Counted from the first letter of the stretch, positions 46,583-57,514 are shown. The stretch is 64,000 nucleotides of DNA from Aspergillus flavus (GCF_009017415.1 NC_092408.1:2852001-2916000), one strand, 5' to 3'. The notes: generated by a model not told the origin, from the sequence alone. A program made the numbers and translations.

Positions 46583-49140
46583 CTCTCACATCACAGGAGC
46601 AGACAGGAGCAGACATACTCGGGAAATCCGCTGTCTATACCCGGTAATCAGAACGGATCACAATGTAAACGTCCTCCTATCCTCCCTACAGGGGCGAGAA
46701 TATCAATCATGCTCGGATTTTCCGAACCATTTTGGGATCGGCATCTCCACTGTTTGAAGAATCCTGACGAATTTGGCGTCATTGCTTCATTAAATTTAAT
46801 AACCTAAATTGCCTGTCAGTCAGAATCCCCAGATTTTCCTCCTCCAGTATTTTGAAAATATATTCCCTCAACACCACGTTAATAAAATTGAGCCGTGTTA
46901 TGGAGTCCAGCCTATTCCAAGATGTCGCCTCACAACCAGCAGAAGCGCACCCGGATGTCCCTGAGCATTTTTATCCACGAATGTCGATCAGCGCCGATCT
47001 TCAGACTAGTGTCTTGGGCCGTTTCGCGGATGCTCCATCGGCAGTTGCGTCATATTCCCTTCTTCACTGTGATGGCGAGTAAATTAAATCAATTAATCTC
47101 CTCAGTCTGAAGCACTCCGCGTGCTGTTTCATGCTAGTCTGCCGGTTTTCGGAACAAAGTAGACCGACAGTTCGATTGTTACGGTAGGGTTCTAGAAAAA
47201 GTCCTCCGATATACACAGTACATAATCTTTGTGGCTCCGTTCTTCCTCACTAGTGGGTCGTGGTTGTTTGGCCTTGCTTTTGAAACAATAGTGTGGCCTG
47301 TCCATCGCAATCTCTGTTCAGTCTTTCGGTCAGATCCTGCATAGCCTGCGAATACACAGTATATTTAGTCGCATAGGTCCGATTCTCCTAAGTATTTCTC
47401 CGAAAGACGACGATCGATATATAAGCGGAAAAAGGAAGGTTGGCGGATTCCCCGCGTTTCCACATTTCATGCAAGCGACTTGCTAACACCGCGATACGTA
47501 CGTCTATTATCTAAGCGGAAGTCAAGACGAGACTATTGTCATTAGCCAGGTACGAGTACTTCCGCCTTGCCTTTTCTGCTGGTTGTCGAGAAATACGGTG
47601 GGTCAGTGTTGGGACTATTGATGATGAGCCCTAAAAGAGACAACACCTCCCCACTCCGGTAGACAAGGACGGACAACGAGTGCCAGACGTTGGCTGTTCC
47701 GTTTGTGGAGAAGTGCTCATTTAACCTAGTTAGTTATGTACAATCATATCAATCAATGATTTTAACGGATTCCGCCGGTCCGACTAGCCGGGGTTGTTCA
47801 ACGTTGACTTCGGATTTTCCGATACAAGTGGCGATGCCGTCGTCATCCACCCCTGGCGGCATTCCTGAGATCATTTGGGAGTCAGGCACATCATCAACTG
47901 CCGACCGCCATTGGAACCGTGGTTCTCGAAATATTAGACGAATTAGGGACGTTGCGACTCAACCAGCAGGGAGTAGACAAGCATATCGGTACTAGACTTA
48001 CTAGTGGTACTAGTTGTGAAGATCGGGGGGCAGCAGGAGATGTGTCGATTGCAAATCAGTAACCACGATGTTGGGAGCTCCTTCCCTTCTCGAAGGCGAG
48101 TTAACGTGGAGTCTTCCTTAGTAGCCCTATGAGCTTCGTGACAAAAATGGGTTTAGTGACCCAGCGGGTCGGGGAAAAGGGCTGCAGGGATTAGGATCCG
48201 AGCCGATGGCTCAAAGGTTAAAGGAAGGTATAGATTCAAAATATTACTACAGTAGCATATTCTGTCTGTCCTGGAGTAGTTTGACAAAACGCAGGAGGTC
48301 CATCATGTCATACATACCTAAGGATTGTCAGTCGAAGACATCACTGACTCACCCAATGCATTCGTTTGGGCTTTGTGCAAAGGGTGAAAAGATCGTGTAC
48401 GGTCCTGTCCCGTATACTATATATAATATACACCAGCACACTATGGGTCATTATCCATCGGTGGACCCCTTGTAGGACTAGGCAGCGTAATATATGGGAT
48501 CCCCACGGGGTTGGTTCTAAACTTATAGTGTAACTAGGGACTCAGATCGTCATGACAATGGTGCATCTTAAGCATAGCAGCCAGTAGCATTGTCGTAGAT
48601 CAGCAAGCCTACTCTTCGTCGTATGGTACTGCCTTGGTATTAGTATCCTTCTAAATGTTCTTCACAGTATGTCCAAGTATCGAGATTCTCATTGCATCAC
48701 AGAAGACCGTCATCAAAGTACGTAGTTTCCCGCTGCGTAGACCGCAAGGACGACGGCCATCAAATAGTTGGATAATCCTGACGAAATACACGTCGAAATT
48801 TTCAGTAAGCAGTCCTCTTCCCTCCTTCCTTTTCCAGGACCTTCCTTCCTTCTTGCAATTCCCCCCTCAGCACAGAGTCTCCCAGCCTGCCTCTTCTTCT
48901 TCCTCTACAAATACCAAACAGGACGCTTCCATCAACGCAACAAGAAAATTCATCTAATAAAAGGTCTGTATCTCGTTCTTTTCATACAGTTGACTAACGC
49001 GGGTTTCAGGATAACATCGACTTTGCCAAATAGGCGTCACTTGACGCAACACCACCTTGGGTAGAGGTGAGTGGGCAGTCGACAACACAACACAAAGCAA
49101 CATCATGGTGCACAACGAACATCAACAGCATCGCCAATGA
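46583..49140. other. 2.5-kb intergenic region leading into the repeat array
   Basis: No protein gene is supported. The last 200 bases include a plausible intron end (TTGACTAAC...TTTCAG at about 48989-49009) and a GTGAGT at 49067. This suggests that a spliced transcript running into the array may begin around 48.7-48.9 kb. Confidence 0.4.
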
Positions 49141-50666
49141 CCTGGCCCTGGGCGGGTGGATGGGACGGGCTTGAGAATCGACTAGATCAACCATCTCGAC
49201 TATCTCGGCTATCAACCTGGCCCTGGAGGGTGGTAGGGATGGGCCTGGGACATAATCAGGTAAGTATATCCCCAAATAACCTAGGCCTCGGCTGGGCAGG
49301 ATGGGAAGGGCCTGGGCAACTTGCTACTAACTTTAGGTTCCAATCATATCACCTGGCCTATGGTTGGGTGGATGGGACGGGCCTGGGAATCGACTACATC
49401 GACTAACCAGCACTCTACTATCTCGACTGTCGACTATCCATTACAACTTGGCCTTGGATGGGTGGTAGGGATGGGCCAGGGATAAATACGACGTCTTTAC
49501 ACAAACAGGTAAGTATATCCCCAAACCTAGGCCTTGGCTGGGAAGGTTGGGAAGGGCCTGGGCTCTCCAACTAACCAAGCTGACAATTACAACAACTCCC
49601 GGCCTTGGAGGGTAGTTGGGATGGGCCTGGGACATAATCAAGTAAGTATCTCCCCAAACAATTCAGGCCTCGGATGGGTGGTTGGGACGGGCCTGGGACA
49701 AACACAGCTTCTTCTATATATCAGGTAAGTCTCTCCTTCCAAGCAATCCAGGCCTCGGATGGGTGGTCGGGATGGGCCTGGGTTATACTACTAACATAGC
49801 CCTCTTACATCGACTAACCCAGCCCATGGAAGGGAGGTTGAGGCGGGCCTGGGATACGACAGACACATATTCAACAAGACGATTATTCGATACTTTGGAT
49901 GCGTTCAACAATCACGCATCACCAGCCTGTGACGGACTCGAGCCAAAGGATGGAGATTTCTTTGACAGTAAGACACAAAACAACATGAAAATACGGCTTG
50001 CATACAATTTTTACTAACACATGCTAGTCTCTCCTGACAAGAAACATAACAGAGATTTCGACGACCGCTCCGGCCTATGGATGGGTGGTTGGGATGGGCC
50101 TGGGACATAATCAAGTGAGTATCTCCCCAAACAACCTAGGCCTCGGCTGGGCAGGATGGGAAGGGCCTGGGCTATCACTACTAACTCCAAGCAACCAAGC
50201 TATCAAATCCTGGCTCGGATGGGTGGTAGGGATGGGCCAGGGATAAAATCAGGTAAGTATCAACTTCCCAAATATCCTCAGGCCTCGGCTGGGCAGGATG
50301 GGAAGGGCCTGGGCTATCCTACTAACCTACATATTAACCTCAATCCCACCCTATGGTGGACAGTAAGATGACTTGGCCTTGGTTGGGCGGTTGGGATGGG
50401 CCAGGGATTCAACAAATTACTGAGCCGATGATATCGATTGTTGCAATTATCACCATCTGCTATCGCCTATCAACCTGGCCTTGGTTGGGTGGTAGGGACG
50501 GGCCAGGGATAAACACAACTTCTTTCAAAATCATGTATGTATATATCCCCATATCCTAGGCCTCGGCTGGGTAGGTTGGGAAGGGCCTGGGCTATCCAAC
50601 TAACTGTAGCTACTAACAACTACAACAACTCCCGGCCTTGGAAGGGTGGTAGGGACGGGCCTGGGA
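49141..50666 (+). repeat. Array of about 18 G-rich hairpin units with interleaved splice-like signals
   Basis: Eighteen units of 35-39 nt start at 49141, 49216, 49280, 49352, 49447, 49526, 49598, 49663, 49748, 49819, 50069, 50135, 50209, 50276, 50372, 50474, 50555 and 50631. Spacing is mostly 64-102 nt, with one 250-nt gap after the tenth. The general form is a GGCC-containing left arm, a G-rich core such as GGGTGGTAGGGATGGGCC, then TGGG or AGGG. Nearly all units fit the G3N1-7 quadruplex pattern. Left and right arms are complementary in most units (CCTAGGCC/GGCCTGGG, CCAGGCC/GGCCTGG, CCTGGCC/GGCCAGG). One class (CGGCTGGGCAGGATGGGAAGG) lies between GTAAGT-type donors and ACTAAC-nn-AG, giving intron-sized intervals 49260-49336, 49509-49579, 49725-49799, 50115-50191 and 50535-50609. 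The reading frame is not preserved between units, so protein coding is unlikely. Confidence 0.85.
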
Positions 50667-51017
50667 TATATACGAATATTACTTCTTGTTTTTGGTAAGT
50701 GGTATTCTGGTTTATATGTATGTCACAGATGCGTCACTGACGATCATTTTTCTTGGGATCAAATCAATAATTACTACTCTGCGAGATACTTCTGGGTTAG
50801 GTTGGTGTAGTCGAGTTGTACTATTGAAAGAAGAGTCAACATAAGTGAGTACCAGTATTCCAACGAGACGATAACCATGGTACTAAGACGGTTCTCGCAA
50901 AGATATGACATGAATGGTTACGAGTATACATATGAAATAGTAAGACATCCCATCCCCTAACCAAGCAAGACACCAACTCACAAACACATCCTACCAACCA
51001 CTAACCCAGATCCTTTT
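50667..51017. other. Flank of the repeat array
   Basis: Begins with a further GTAAGT at 50695 and then unique sequence to the end of the next gene. Nothing else is seen. Confidence 0.4.
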
Positions 51018-51740
51018 TTAAAACCCAACCGAAACCTCAAACCCATCCTTAACCTCCTGCACATCAAACCGAACCTGACCCTCACAATCACCATACTCAT
51101 ACGGCTTCCCCACAGTAGCGGTAACACCAGACTCAGAGGAGATAGGGTTCAAGAAAGTAGCATTAGTATACGGCAACGAGCCACAGGTATGGCTAGCAAC
51201 AGCATTCCAAGGATAATACTCGACGAACCCAACCTGGGACTCCTTGATACCACCCGTTCCAGAGGGAAGCGTATACTCTCCGATATGAGTCTCATTGTTA
51301 TTGACGGCATCCACTAGGGTTCCGGTCCAGGTTGTTCCTTCGGTGTTCTTTATAACGAGGTGATACATGGGCGCATAGGATGCCGGTATCTCGACGGCAC
51401 AGCTGACGCCAGCACCGCCGTCGGCGCCATCACTGCAGTTCTCGTCGGTGCTGGTGCTACCGGGGATGAAGCTGGAGAAGACGGCGTGGATGATGCTTGC
51501 GCCGTTGGCGTCGGGACGAGGTTGAAGGCCTGTGTAGCCGATGTCGGTGACGCCGTTGAAGCTGAATTGCTGGGCGAAGTAGAAGCCTTCTTCGCGCGGG
51601 GCGTTGGCGATCGAGATGGGGAATGTGATATCCTTCAGGCCTGTTGAGGGGAGGTTGGTGGCGCTCCAGTCGAGACCGACGAGGGCTTCGGTCACGGGGA
51701 GGAGAGGGATGATGGCTGCCAGAGCGGAGATGGACTTCAT
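51018..51740 (-). CDS. Secreted beta-rich protein (hypothetical)
   Basis: Intronless, 240 residues, with a signal peptide at residues 1-19 (ISALAAIIPLLPVTEA). The mature chain is rich in beta-strand patterns and has four or so cysteines plus N-glycosylation sites (NNNET, NAT). The segments EGFYFAQQFSFNGVTDIGYTG and VFSSFIPGSTSTDENCSDG recall the first half of fungal DUF3472-like secreted proteins, but I am not certain of the family. No catalytic motif is visible. The GC-rich antisense frame 51360-51647 is a shadow. Confidence 0.8.
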   Translation of the reverse strand: MKSISALAAIIPLLPVTEALVGLDWSATNLPSTGLKDITFPISIANAPREEGFYFAQQFSFNGVTDIGYTGLQPRPDANGASIIHAVFSSFIPGSTSTDENCSDGADGGAGVSCAVEIPASYAPMYHLVIKNTEGTTWTGTLVDAVNNNETHIGEYTLPSGTGGIKESQVGFVEYYPWNAVASHTCGSLPYTNATFLNPISSESGVTATVGKPYEYGDCEGQVRFDVQEVKDGFEVSVGF

Positions 51741-52574
51741 GGTGATGGTGTGGTTTGAATACTAGCAATTAGGGCAATGCGTCAGTGTCATTCCTTCACA
51801 GTTTCCGATCACGACCTCATCCAGGAAAACAGGAGACACACAGTTACAATGAACGTACAATCGACCAGCGATCAGAGAAAGTCAAAAGAAAAACAGAATA
51901 AAATCAGGAAGCGAGATTGGAATGCTGAATTAGCTCTGCTAACATTCCTCTTCAACTACAGGCCCGTCCAACAATCCCTATTTATACCCCATCCCCATCG
52001 TTACAATCACCATATTCATGCAAGATACCGTACCATCGTCTTCACCACCCCAATAAATTATGATTGATAATACCGATCAAATGCCATTGCAACCCTAGTA
52101 TCCTCCTGTTCCTGTCGGTACTCAAGCTGAAACAAGCAATTCCCTCGGGTTCCAGATTAGCGTCGCTATGATTTGACAGACGTGCCGATCAACTTCGGCT
52201 ACGGTGTCAGGGGCCGTTGGAATCTCCACCACGAGAACTCCCTTAATGTTACATTGAACTGGCTCTCACTACCTCTATCGACGCTAGTGTTCCAAGGGTC
52301 TTCGCTTAGATCTGGTTGTGAAACTAGAGCGCGGTTTGCGGAGTTGGCCCATGGATCGTTGTCTATGGGTAGAATGATAGGTTAGTTCTACTAGGGTTTG
52401 GACTCGACCTCGGCTAATTATTTATCATACGATGTATCTGATAGAAAGACGATTCTATATTTTGCAATAAGAATACTCCTGCATAACAATTGACTGATGA
52501 TATTTGCTTCCGGCTATGCCGGCGTGAGGCTATTATCCAGACCTCCCGAAACGTACTGTACCAGATTATCAGCA
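51741..52574. other. Intergenic, no gene seen
   Basis: Promoter side of the secreted protein gene and downstream side of the reductase gene. No supported frames. Confidence 0.5.
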
Positions 52575-53926
52575 TTAAAAGAATCCCGATGAATAAAACA
52601 GCCAAAACAAGATCCGACTAAGAAACCCCTTGGCAGCGAACTGCTCCGCAACGAACCGGATCTGTTTTGCCCTCGCTGCGAAGTCCACCCCGTTCCTGGA
52701 CCCTGACGAGAACAACTGCAGTTCCGAACTCTCCTTCTCACTCAAGCTTTTCCACAGGGAAACAGTCTTCTCTTCGGAGAATCTATACGAAGCCGCATAG
52801 ATGACATACACCCGAGCGATCGGGTGCAGTAACTTAGACCGCCAATCCACATCCAACCACTCCTTCCGTAGAGGCCATGGAAGCTTCCGCAAGGCCATCG
52901 CCTGCTCCCAGAAGGCTTGAAAGGTGTACCGCGTTCTTACACCACCCACAGCATGAACAGGACCCGTGGTTCCCTTCGCAAGGTGAACCAGCAGTCTATC
53001 CACGACGACATCAACGGGGACCTCGTCGATCGTGGATTCTGTTTCCGGGTCGTCAGCCCGGCTTGTCACACGCACGACTAGGGTCGGAGTTAAAATAAAA
53101 AACGCCGCAAACACAGTCGTCGGCGTTGATTTCGGTACGCTGAACCCCTCGTATGGGAAGGTTTGCGCGGGCGCTATCACCGACGGCCGCAGAATGAGAA
53201 GCTTCTCTGCTTTACCGGCGGCGCTGAATATGTTGAGAACGAGTCGCTCCGTGAGGTGTTTGGCGTAGCCGTACGGCCAGGGGAAATTGTGCGCGCTGTA
53301 TTCCAAGGATTTGCCTTCTCGTTGTACTTGTTTCCACTCGTCGCGTGCATCAGATATCCATTCGCGACCAAGAGGGTAGATTCTCTCCTCCACGTAGGGG
53401 TCGGTATCATCCGACTCCTGGTAAATGAAGGCGTTTACATATGCCGTTGAAACGTATACGAAGCGATCGAGTTGTTGGCATTGTAAGCCAAAGTGGGCGA
53501 CATTTTCGCTTCCGTGGATGACTGGTTTTGCTAACTTCTCCAGCGAACTCATCAGGTTAATGGACGAAGCCGTATGAATGACGATGTTGACGTGTTCTTG
53601 TAATGCCTGAAGATGGTCGTCGTTGATACCAATGTTTGGTTCGAGGATATCGCCTTCGATCACTGTGACAAGCCCGGTATCATAGAGGCACTCGATATAC
53701 TTGGAGGGTAGGTATTGACGCCATATTCCTTCCAAAAGTCTAGTTCTATGTAAGCTTGCGTCCAGTTCTCATAGTTTTGCAATTATACATACGGCAGACC
53801 ACCCCTGCAGAGCAAATATATATGAGCCACAGGCGCTTGCGAGATGATGCGGTACACCAGCGCCGTTCCCAGGAAACCCGAGGCACCTGTGATGAATAAA
53901 ACTTTTCCTGAGTAGTACTCCCACAT
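52575..53926 (-). CDS. Fatty acyl-CoA reductase-like, NAD(P)-binding (male-sterility type)
   Basis: Two exons (53926-53793 and 53745-52575) join across a 47-nt intron (GTATGT donor, CATAG acceptor) to give 434 residues. The Rossmann motif GASGFLG is at residues 14-20 and HIYLLCRG closes the second strand. VIEGDILEP and VIHTASSINL follow, then the catalytic YGYAK (YxxxK) and LRPSVIAPA. This is the extended SDR fold of fatty acyl-CoA reductases and of the reductase domains of NRPS/PKS. The C-terminal part (EKTVSLWKSLSEKE) resembles the FAR_C region, and the chain ends in a hydrophobic segment that may anchor it to membranes. It probably reduces an acyl-CoA or related thioester to alcohol or aldehyde with NADPH. 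The substrate cannot be told from sequence. Confidence 0.85.
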
Positions 53927-54489
53927 GATGGTAGCATGCAAGAAGCATCCAAGCCAGTCGACAGAGGAGCATAGACTACCTATATATAGTTTCCGATGTG
54001 CTCAAGGTGTCGTGAGGTCGGCATCCATGTCAAACAAGGGGCGCCCTTAACTGTCGTTCACGTCTTTGTAATTTGTTACTATCTCCACTGTGGCCAATGT
54101 TTTGGCTTTTAAAAGATGAATTGGCAGGTTTTCATCTTGGAAGAGCGTATATACCACCATACAGCGAACCGTTCCTGTACTTGAACCTTGGCACTGTCGC
54201 CACTGAAACAAGGCGAGATGAACCTTATGGTGTTGCTTGCCATGCAAGATGAAACTCAGTATATTTCCGGTTATACTCGCCCATGTTTTTGGTGAATTCA
54301 CTCCGCAGGATCGGGGCATTACACTATGTGAAGATGAAAGCATGGCCATGTCATGAGTCATTGACCTACCAAGCCAACAAAATGCTAGTATGGCTAAGAA
54401 GGTGGTGTCAATTGGACTGTGCCGTGGAAAGCAAAACTATATCAGGGTGCTAATATAGTGAACCCATTGCGACTAACACTTGCCCTAAC
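53927..54489. other. Intergenic, no gene seen
   Basis: A 104-codon minus-strand frame at 54047-54361 has no recognisable features and is judged chance. Confidence 0.5.
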
Positions 54490-56283
54490 TCACGCAGACT
54501 GGACATGCCTATGAAAGAAATCGACATAATCAAACAGACTCCGCTTATACGTCCTCGTAAACTTCCCATTCGTCCGATTAACAGTCTGCAACCCATACTG
54601 CTCCTCATAGCTCCCAAACTCATTGTTATCAGCTATACTCCACGCGAGTGCTCCTATGACATTAACATTATCCTCGTGGATGGCCTTCAAAGTCTCCGTA
54701 AGGAAATCCTGATAGTATAGCGTCCGCTCCAGGTCATACCGCTGTGCATCAAGAGTTCTATTCGACTCAAGGAATGGGTTGAACCCGTATTCCGCGATCA
54801 GAATACCCGACGGACGGAACGTATTCCAGATATAACCCAGTTGCTGGCGAACGTACTGCGGCGCAAGGTACGCGTAGGCATTTGACGCTTGACCCATTAG
54901 CCACCCGTTGGCTTGGACGTTGCTTAGTGTTACGCAGGTGGGCCAGAAGGGGTCGGAGGAGTTGGAAGCGCAGGCTTCCGTGCCTTGTGGCAATGGAGAC
55001 GCGTATTGGGCCGTGTAGGGGTCGAAGGACCAGAAGTCGATCTTGCCGTGGATATGCTTGATTTGGTCGTCTGTGAGCGGCTGCATCATGTCCACTGTGT
55101 CTATGGCTGCGTCTGGATACTGTTTTCCTAAGAAGAGTGGGTTCGACATTATCCCCAACAGGATGTCTTGGTATCTGGATGCTGCTGCAATGTGCGAGGA
55201 GTCTTGTGTGTCCAGGGGCATGGCTAGATTGTTGGCGAATTTCATCGTGATCTTGCCTGTTCCGCCCAGTGTGTTCTTGTACCAGTCGTACACGTCTGCA
55301 TGGGCGATAAGTGCACTTGTCAGGTCTTGGTACTTTTGGAATAAAGTGCCCACACCGATGTTGGGTTCGTTGAATGTCACCCAGTACGGGACTCGGTCCG
55401 CGTATCTGGTCATAACTATTTTGGCGTAGTAGAGGAAATGCTCGGGCAGCGAGTCCAGGTCTGCCTGGACGGCGGTAGGCGCGTCGACATGGTTTAAAGT
55501 GACGATCGGTGTAACACCATATTTTATGCAGGTGTTGATGAGATCGTCATAGTGGTCCAGACCCTGGGTGTTGACGGGTGAGCCAGCCACACCAAAGGGT
55601 ACTATGCGCGGCCAAGACAGCGAGAATGAGTAATACGGTATTCCCGCAGCTGCTAATCTGGCGATGTCTTGCTCGTACATGAAGTAGTGCATGTTCGCTA
55701 CATTAGCGTCACTCCTATCAGCGGCCTCCGGCGACAACACATTGCCGATAGTGTCTAAGACACTAGGACCGCGACCTTCTAGTTGAAGGCCGCCCTCTAT
55801 CTGCCAAGAACTGCTAGAGACACCCCAGATAAAGTCTGCTGGCAGCTTCAACCCTGTATCCGAAGGCGCATTGTAAAGCGCAGGGGGTAGCACGAGCTCG
55901 GCTCTCGCAACCGGGGTGGCAGACGCTGTGGTGGTAAATGGCGGGGAGCTCACGAACGAATAGTTCTGCCAGAGATTGACGTACGCACTCTGGCCATACT
56001 GGCCGTCCGACGTGATCGTTGCTGAAGGGTCGTATGAGTACGTAGTATAGGTGAGGTCGCTGGGTAGCAGAGTAGATGCCTGGCTGAATGGTGGCGCAAT
56101 TGGCGTGGGAAAAGATACAGACGTCGATAGCGGCGTGGCATAAGCATCTGAGGTTACTTGCGTGTATGTAAAAGAAGAGTAAGTCTGTTGGGTAGACACA
56201 GCGATATGAGGGCTAGCAAAGCCTATGCTGACCCAATCGAGGGCAATGAATCCCGTTACCAGCCAATTCCTGGATGTGGCCAT
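54490..56283 (-). CDS. GH1 beta-glucosidase-like protein, secreted
   Basis: Intronless, 597 residues from the ATG at 56283, which opens a good signal peptide (RNWLVTGFIALDWVSIGFAS); the longer in-frame start at 56364 would bury it. About 130 residues of Ser/Thr/Pro/Tyr-rich sequence precede the GH1 barrel. The barrel shows LPADFIWGVSSSSWQIEGG, YYSFSLSWPRI, LNHVDAP (replacing the usual LxHWDLP), WVTFNEPN with the acid/base Glu, and LIAEYGF with the nucleophile Glu. ALAWSIADNNEF replaces the usual WSLLDNFEW. Both catalytic glutamates are present, but the aglycone/glycone-site loops are changed, so substrate preference may be unusual. It lies 564 bp from the convergently placed reductase gene. 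Confidence 0.88.
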   Translation of the reverse strand: MATSRNWLVTGFIALDWVSIGFASPHIAVSTQQTYSSFTYTQVTSDAYATPLSTSVSFPTPIAPPFSQASTLLPSDLTYTTYSYDPSATITSDGQYGQSAYVNLWQNYSFVSSPPFTTTASATPVARAELVLPPALYNAPSDTGLKLPADFIWGVSSSSWQIEGGLQLEGRGPSVLDTIGNVLSPEAADRSDANVANMHYFMYEQDIARLAAAGIPYYSFSLSWPRIVPFGVAGSPVNTQGLDHYDDLINTCIKYGVTPIVTLNHVDAPTAVQADLDSLPEHFLYYAKIVMTRYADRVPYWVTFNEPNIGVGTLFQKYQDLTSALIAHADVYDWYKNTLGGTGKITMKFANNLAMPLDTQDSSHIAAASRYQDILLGIMSNPLFLGKQYPDAAIDTVDMMQPLTDDQIKHIHGKIDFWSFDPYTAQYASPLPQGTEACASNSSDPFWPTCVTLSNVQANGWLMGQASNAYAYLAPQYVRQQLGYIWNTFRPSGILIAEYGFNPFLESNRTLDAQRYDLERTLYYQDFLTETLKAIHEDNVNVIGALAWSIADNNEFGSYEEQYGLQTVNRTNGKFTRTYKRSLFDYVDFFHRHVQSA

Positions 56284-57052
56284 GATGCTGAGTGTGTCAG
56301 GTTTCCAATGTGGAGTGCTGATGCATCTCTCCGGCACCTCGCAGCTTAAATATGTGCAGATCACTGAGGGAATTTCGGACTAGACGTATGACATCTTCGG
56401 ATAATCCGGTTCTCCTCCACACTCGGATTGTGGGGTGACAACCATCTAGTGCTATGGAGGACGCTTCCCGTGTAGTGTATCTATCCAATCCATCTTCACG
56501 GTCATATAGGGATTTGAACGTCTGCAGGTCAGGGAAAGGAAATATTCCTGCCGTTACGCAGCGAATTTACCCTCCAAGGCGTACGAGTAAATTTATGAGC
56601 ATCAAGTTTTCTCTTCCAGCCATGGTGCCCTGTATGTTATGGACACCTCGTAACTGTTTAACAGCCTGTTGCGCAATTAACGGATTTCATTCCCATACGG
56701 CCCACCCATTGCTGCAGCGTTGAGATACGACTCAGTCGGATAAATCAACGGTTAAAAAAAAATGAGATCATACCGTTCCTTTCGGCTGAGGTTGAACCGA
56801 AAACGAGTACGGGGAGGTTGATCTGAATCTCGAGATCAAGTAAGATAAACCATGCGGGGTGGACGAAAGTGGAGGAGATCTGCACGGTGCATACACAATT
56901 TGGATGGAAAAGACCTCAATGGTGGAAAGCGAGCCCTAATTGACAGGAAAGGTCGTATTTGCCGAAGTAACGCCGACGAAATGCGGGGGAAAGCGGCATC
57001 CCACAATGTATCTCCTACCACCACGGGTCATTGCAAGATCAAGGAACAAACC
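56284..57052. other. Intergenic, divergent promoter region
   Basis: The + strand frame of the next gene extends upstream to 56852, but that extension is basic and low in conservation-like features. It is probably leader. Confidence 0.45.
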
Positions 57053-57514
57053 ATGTCATACTACCTCTCCATGGTAATAAGCGGCGAAGGCAAAGACCCC
57101 AGGCATCGATCTCACTGGGCATTCGCAATCCACCAGCCGGCTCAAGTCATCGGCGATCTTCTGCATGTCCGGCCCATTGATTTAGGGCGGTTGTGGTACG
57201 AATTCGAACATCGCTCGGACTCGGACCTCATTCTTGTGGATGCGATAGGATTGGCGAAGATCGCAGATTTGGATGGCTCACAGCGTCTGCAAGCGATCAG
57301 TGTGATTAGAGATGAAACGGCCCCGAAGGACGGCGTGAGAAGATGCCAGGATTGGGTCTTTAGTGCTTTGATCGCTCTTGAAGTGGAGGAACTTGTTCCA
57401 TCTGGGACGTCCGAGTTGTGGAAAGGACTCATGGGAAGAACTGCGACGGAGGTAGAAAAGGCTGTTGGACCGAAATGGACGAGTTTCCGTGGATGTCATA
57501 GCTCGCTGAGATAG
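57053..57514 (+). CDS. DUF6540-like fungal protein
   Basis: Single exon, 153 residues, starting at the ATG in AACCATGTC. It shows YLSMVISGEGKDPRHRSHWAF, QVIGDLLHVRPIDLGRLWYEF, RRCQDWVFSALIALEVEELVP and GTSELWKGLMGRTATEVEKA, a set of blocks shared by a widespread ascomycete family of about 150 residues that I believe is Pfam DUF6540. The conserved His, Cys and Asp (HWAF, RCQDW) recall small papain-fold (NlpC/P60-like or PPPDE-like) proteins, but that fold is only a guess. No signal peptide is visible, and the function is unknown. Confidence 0.75.
   Translation: MSYYLSMVISGEGKDPRHRSHWAFAIHQPAQVIGDLLHVRPIDLGRLWYEFEHRSDSDLILVDAIGLAKIADLDGSQRLQAISVIRDETAPKDGVRRCQDWVFSALIALEVEELVPSGTSELWKGLMGRTATEVEKAVGPKWTSFRGCHSSLR

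Noticed and set aside
49071..50559. Gly/Trp-rich open frames in the repeat array (WPWLGGWDGPG-like repeats)
   Set aside because: Core lengths differ by one base between units, so no frame is kept across the array, and stops follow most units. The pattern comes from the repeat itself.
49141..50666. CRISPR-like array
   Set aside because: Repeats are not identical, spacers vary from about 30 to 210 nt and contain splice signals, and the genome is eukaryotic.
56852..57052. N-terminal extension of the DUF6540-like frame
   Set aside because: Basic, unlike family members, which start near the MSYYLSM position.
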